From positions 1-6,614 of the forward strand of contig JAHJRK010000235.1 of the NCBI GenBank assembly GCA_018830925.1: a DNA stretch of 6,614 bases. The letters are read 5' to 3'. A program made the position numbers and the translations under genes. How positions within the stretch are numbered: the stretch's first letter is position 1; every line of letters begins with the position of its first letter. This document shows positions 4,942 to 6,614 of this stretch, one piece after another. The notes under the pieces were generated by a model. It saw only the letters and a list, made by a program, of their open reading frames with translations. It had not been told where the DNA came from and searched no databases. The DNA is from Pseudomonadota bacterium (GTDB taxonomy: Bacteria > Desulfobacterota > Desulfobacteria > Desulfobacterales > RPRI01).

Positions 4942-5649
4942 GTGCCTGAAATAAGGACTATGATAAAAAGGATATTAACACTTCTGCTTATTATTTTTAT
5001 TATTTGTGCACCTGCTTTAGCAGGGGAGTTGGATCGGCCTTCGGAATGGGCAGTTCCTGTACAATTGTCGGGAGTCGGTAATTTATATAAAATAAACGAT
5101 AACCTATACAGAAGTGCGCAGCCGACAAAGCAGGGTATGAAAAATTTAAAAAAATTAGGCATAAAAACTATAATAAACCTTCGTGCCTTCCATTCTGACA
5201 CTGATGAAATAAGAGGCACAGGGTTATTGGACGAAGAGTTAAGCGTCAAAACCTGGCATATCGAAGACGAGGACGTCATTCGAGTTTTAAGGATTATTAG
5301 GAAGAAAGAAAGTGGACCGTTTCTTATCCACTGCCAACACGGAGCAGACCGAACAGGAGTTATGAGTGCGATGTATCGAATTGTGGAACAAGGATGGTCA
5401 AAAGATGAAGCCATCAGAGAAATGGTCTATGGCGGATATGGGTTTCATGCGATTTGGTCGAATATAATTCACTATGTTAAGAATGTGGATATCGGGAAAA
5501 TCAAAAAAAATAAATTAGTAAGACAGGGTGAACTTAACAAGACGGCTGCACTACATAAGTTGGAAGCCGAAGGCACCGGTGAAAAGATAGCCGTAAAGCT
5601 CAGGAAGGTGGCGCTAACGGTACTGATGGTTGCATTTTTAGGTCCCTAA
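4942..5649 (+). CDS. Secreted dual-specificity/tyrosine phosphatase with CsbD-like tail
   Basis: A 235-aa product. The GTG at 4942 is preferred: AAGGA (4931-4935) is 6 nt upstream, whereas the internal ATG at 4960 has its AAGGA only 2 nt away. Residues 8-27 form a signal peptide (IKRILTLLLIIFIICAPALA|G). NLYRSAQPTKQGMKNLKKLG (55-73 region) and IKTIINLR are hallmarks of the Siw14/DSP phosphatase fold. HCQHGADRTG at 130-139 is the P-loop, with catalytic Cys131 and Arg137; WHIEDED (106-112) may supply the acid. It probably hydrolyses phosphoester bonds outside the cytoplasm; the substrate is unknown. Relatives that I recall end near DIGKIKK (about 189). Here 46 further residues include KLEAEGTGEKIA, a CsbD-like motif nearly identical in DNA to 3380-3413. 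One base is then missing, so the tail continues out of the CsbD frame (VKLRKVALTVLMVAFLGP). Confidence 0.88.
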   Translation: MPEIRTMIKRILTLLLIIFIICAPALAGELDRPSEWAVPVQLSGVGNLYKINDNLYRSAQPTKQGMKNLKKLGIKTIINLRAFHSDTDEIRGTGLLDEELSVKTWHIEDEDVIRVLRIIRKKESGPFLIHCQHGADRTGVMSAMYRIVEQGWSKDEAIREMVYGGYGFHAIWSNIIHYVKNVDIGKIKKNKLVRQGELNKTAALHKLEAEGTGEKIAVKLRKVALTVLMVAFLGP

Positions 5650-5726
5650 GCAGCACTAAGCGGAAGATCTGAAATGGGAAGTCCCCATCCGCCTTCATCA
5701 CTCCTGCTGCCGGGAATAAGTTTTTT
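5650..5726 (+). terminator. Structured 3' region ending in a T-run, possible terminator
   Basis: Directly after the phosphatase stop, GCAGCA (5650-5655) can pair with TGCTGC (5705-5710). Inside it GCGG (5660-5663) can pair with CCGC (5689-5692), and ATGGG (5674-5678) with CCCAT (5684-5688). TTTTTT follows at 5721-5726. The branched fold with a 10-base gap before the T-run is unlike a simple terminator, but its place after the stop codon supports a role in ending or stabilising the mRNA. Confidence 0.4.
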
Positions 5727-5767
5727 CATCATATAAAAAATATCGGGAGGAGATCATTAAAGAATAT

Positions 5768-5893
5768 ATGCTGATAAACCGGCAAACGTTTGACGTGGCT
5801 TTGGCGGATATCGTGAACAGACCAATGCCAATGCACGGGGAAAATTCGGAAAATTATTACCACCAAATAAGAAAATTACATAAGGAGAAATAA
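5768..5893 (+). CDS. 41-aa hypothetical protein, coupled to the VWA gene
   Basis: The frame begins MLINRQTFDVALADIVN and ends RKLHKEK. GGGAGGAG (5745-5752) is a strong ribosome binding site but lies 15 nt before this ATG; an in-frame ATT at 5756 is only 3 nt from it, so the start is unclear. Its stop (5891-5893) is 3 bases before the ATG of the VWA gene, and its last codons contain that gene's AAGGAG, a typical sign of translational coupling. M-x-NRQTFD-A recalls the start of phasin-like helical proteins (FNKTTFDN type), which are over 100 aa, so it might be a truncated relative. That comparison is weak. It could also be only a leader frame. Confidence 0.4.
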   Translation: MLINRQTFDVALADIVNRPMPMHGENSENYYHQIRKLHKEK

Positions 5894-5896
5894 ATT

Positions 5897-6614
5897 ATGA
5901 CAGACTTAAAAACTATTCATACTGAATCGATCGTTGTTGGCAGTATCCGCCTTCGGTTTGCAGACCGGATATGGCATAACGTTGGAAGACGAACCAGATG
6001 GTTGTTTATTCTGTTGATAGGCCTGCTGCTTGTCAGCCAGGCTTTCGCGGCCGGTGAATCAGAGTTGCAGGTGAGGGCAGGCAAACCTGGAGCTATAGTG
6101 ACCTTGGAACGGCAGCTCAACGATGGCATGGTTCAGCTCTCTGTCAGTGATGCTGCAAATAGACCTATAATCGGTATGACAAAAGACGACTTTGTCGTTA
6201 CAGCTAGCGGGAGGACCGCAAGAATCATCTCGGCTCAATTGATTGCGAATAGCCTGGATGTGCCGCGCAATATCGTCATGGTCCTTGATAACTCCGATTC
6301 CATGAGCCATCGCAGCGCCGTCAAGCCGCTGCTCGCCGGAGTGGACGAGTTGCTGAAAATCGTGCGTCCGATCGACCAGGTGCAGATCGTGGTCTTCAGT
6401 GGTAAGGAGAAGATGACCATGGGAGGCCGTGACCTGCGCGTAAGGACCTTCAAGTCAAACAACCCCGGTGAGTTAAGGAACTTCGTTCACGAAATCTACC
6501 GGGACGGAATGACACAGACCACCGTGCTGAACGAGGGGATGCTGGCCGGCCTCGAACTCATCCGGACGATGCCGGCTAACGAGCCCAGGTTCATGGTGGT
6601 ATTTTCCGACGGCG
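5897..6614 (+). CDS. VWA-domain exported or membrane-anchored protein, cut by the right edge
   Basis: The frame starts at ATG 5897 with AAGGAG (5882-5887) 9 nt upstream and stays open for 239 codons to the window end, so the C-terminus is missing. A long basic N-terminus (residues 1-34) precedes a hydrophobic segment at 35-50 (WLFILLIGLLLVSQAFA), either an uncleaved anchor or a signal peptide cleaved near AFA|AG. Residues 78-115 (VQLSVSDAANRPIIGMTKDD then FVV) match the region before the VWA domain in secreted 'VWFA-related' proteins (pattern V-D-GRPV-GLTKDDF). The VWA domain begins at about 125 (NIVMVLD). Its metal site is visible: DNSDS at 131-135 (DxSxS), Thr in MTQTT (205-209) and FSDG at 236-239. 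Such domains bind protein partners through a divalent ion. The partner is unknown. Base composition becomes more GC-rich from about 6270. Confidence 0.9.
   Translation, partial: MTDLKTIHTESIVVGSIRLRFADRIWHNVGRRTRWLFILLIGLLLVSQAFAAGESELQVRAGKPGAIVTLERQLNDGMVQLSVSDAANRPIIGMTKDDFVVTASGRTARIISAQLIANSLDVPRNIVMVLDNSDSMSHRSAVKPLLAGVDELLKIVRPIDQVQIVVFSGKEKMTMGGRDLRVRTFKSNNPGELRNFVHEIYRDGMTQTTVLNEGMLAGLELIRTMPANEPRFMVVFSDG

Noticed and set aside
4920..4949. A nine-codon frame (MKSKRTVSA) overlapping the phosphatase start
   Set aside because: It is too short to support as a gene and lacks its own ribosome binding site. It could at most be a leader peptide.

Overview
The window looks like accessory chromosomal DNA from a Gram-negative, probably deltaproteobacterial (Desulfobacterota-type) anaerobe. 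This is inferred from the mix of BON, CsbD, YtxH and small-lipoprotein genes, a convincing sigma-54 (-24/-12) promoter, a secreted dual-specificity phosphatase and a type I-C CRISPR repeat. No rRNA or tRNA was seen, so the lineage is an inference. All genes I accept lie on the + strand.

Layout. (1) 1-394 is the trailer end of a type I-C CRISPR array with six identical 32-bp repeats; its leader and any cas genes would lie to the left, outside the window. (2) 395-1714 is about 1.3 kb with no gene I can support. It holds inverted repeats, a strong terminator that can fold in two competing ways (1468-1516), and a sigma-54 promoter (1612-1627) pointing at the next gene. (3) 1715-2869 encodes a periplasmic protein with three BON domains followed by an LTXXQ (Spy/CpxP-like) domain. 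(4) 2942-4170 is a run of very small envelope genes: a secreted Arg/Pro-rich protein, a CsbD-like tail without a clear start, a 29-aa and a 41-aa membrane peptide, a 38-aa possible CsbD-related peptide and a 45-aa lipoprotein. (5) 4459-4818 is a YtxH-domain membrane protein. (6) 4815-4913 is a relic of a group II intron reverse transcriptase, directly abutting the YtxH stop. (7) 4942-5649 is a secreted Cys-x5-Arg phosphatase whose C-terminus carries a CsbD-like tail. (8) 5768-5893 is a small unrecognised ORF coupled to (9) a VWA-domain protein that starts at 5897 and runs off the right edge.

The genes from 1715 to 5649 read as an envelope and general-stress island: BON, LTXXQ, CsbD, YtxH and tiny membrane or lipoproteins often occur together in such bacteria. 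Most have their own good Shine-Dalgarno sequence. The sigma-54 promoter suggests that at least the BON-LTXXQ gene answers to an enhancer-binding activator.

The most unusual signal is a recurring CsbD-like C-terminal motif (LEAEGxGEKIA). It appears clearly twice and possibly a third time, each time just after a secreted or membrane ORF: fused in frame to the phosphatase, and in the +1 frame after the Pro-rich protein and after the 41-aa peptide. The two clear copies are about 90% identical in DNA over a 34-base core, which points to duplication and recombination. The reverse-transcriptase relic also shows that the island has been remodelled by mobile DNA.
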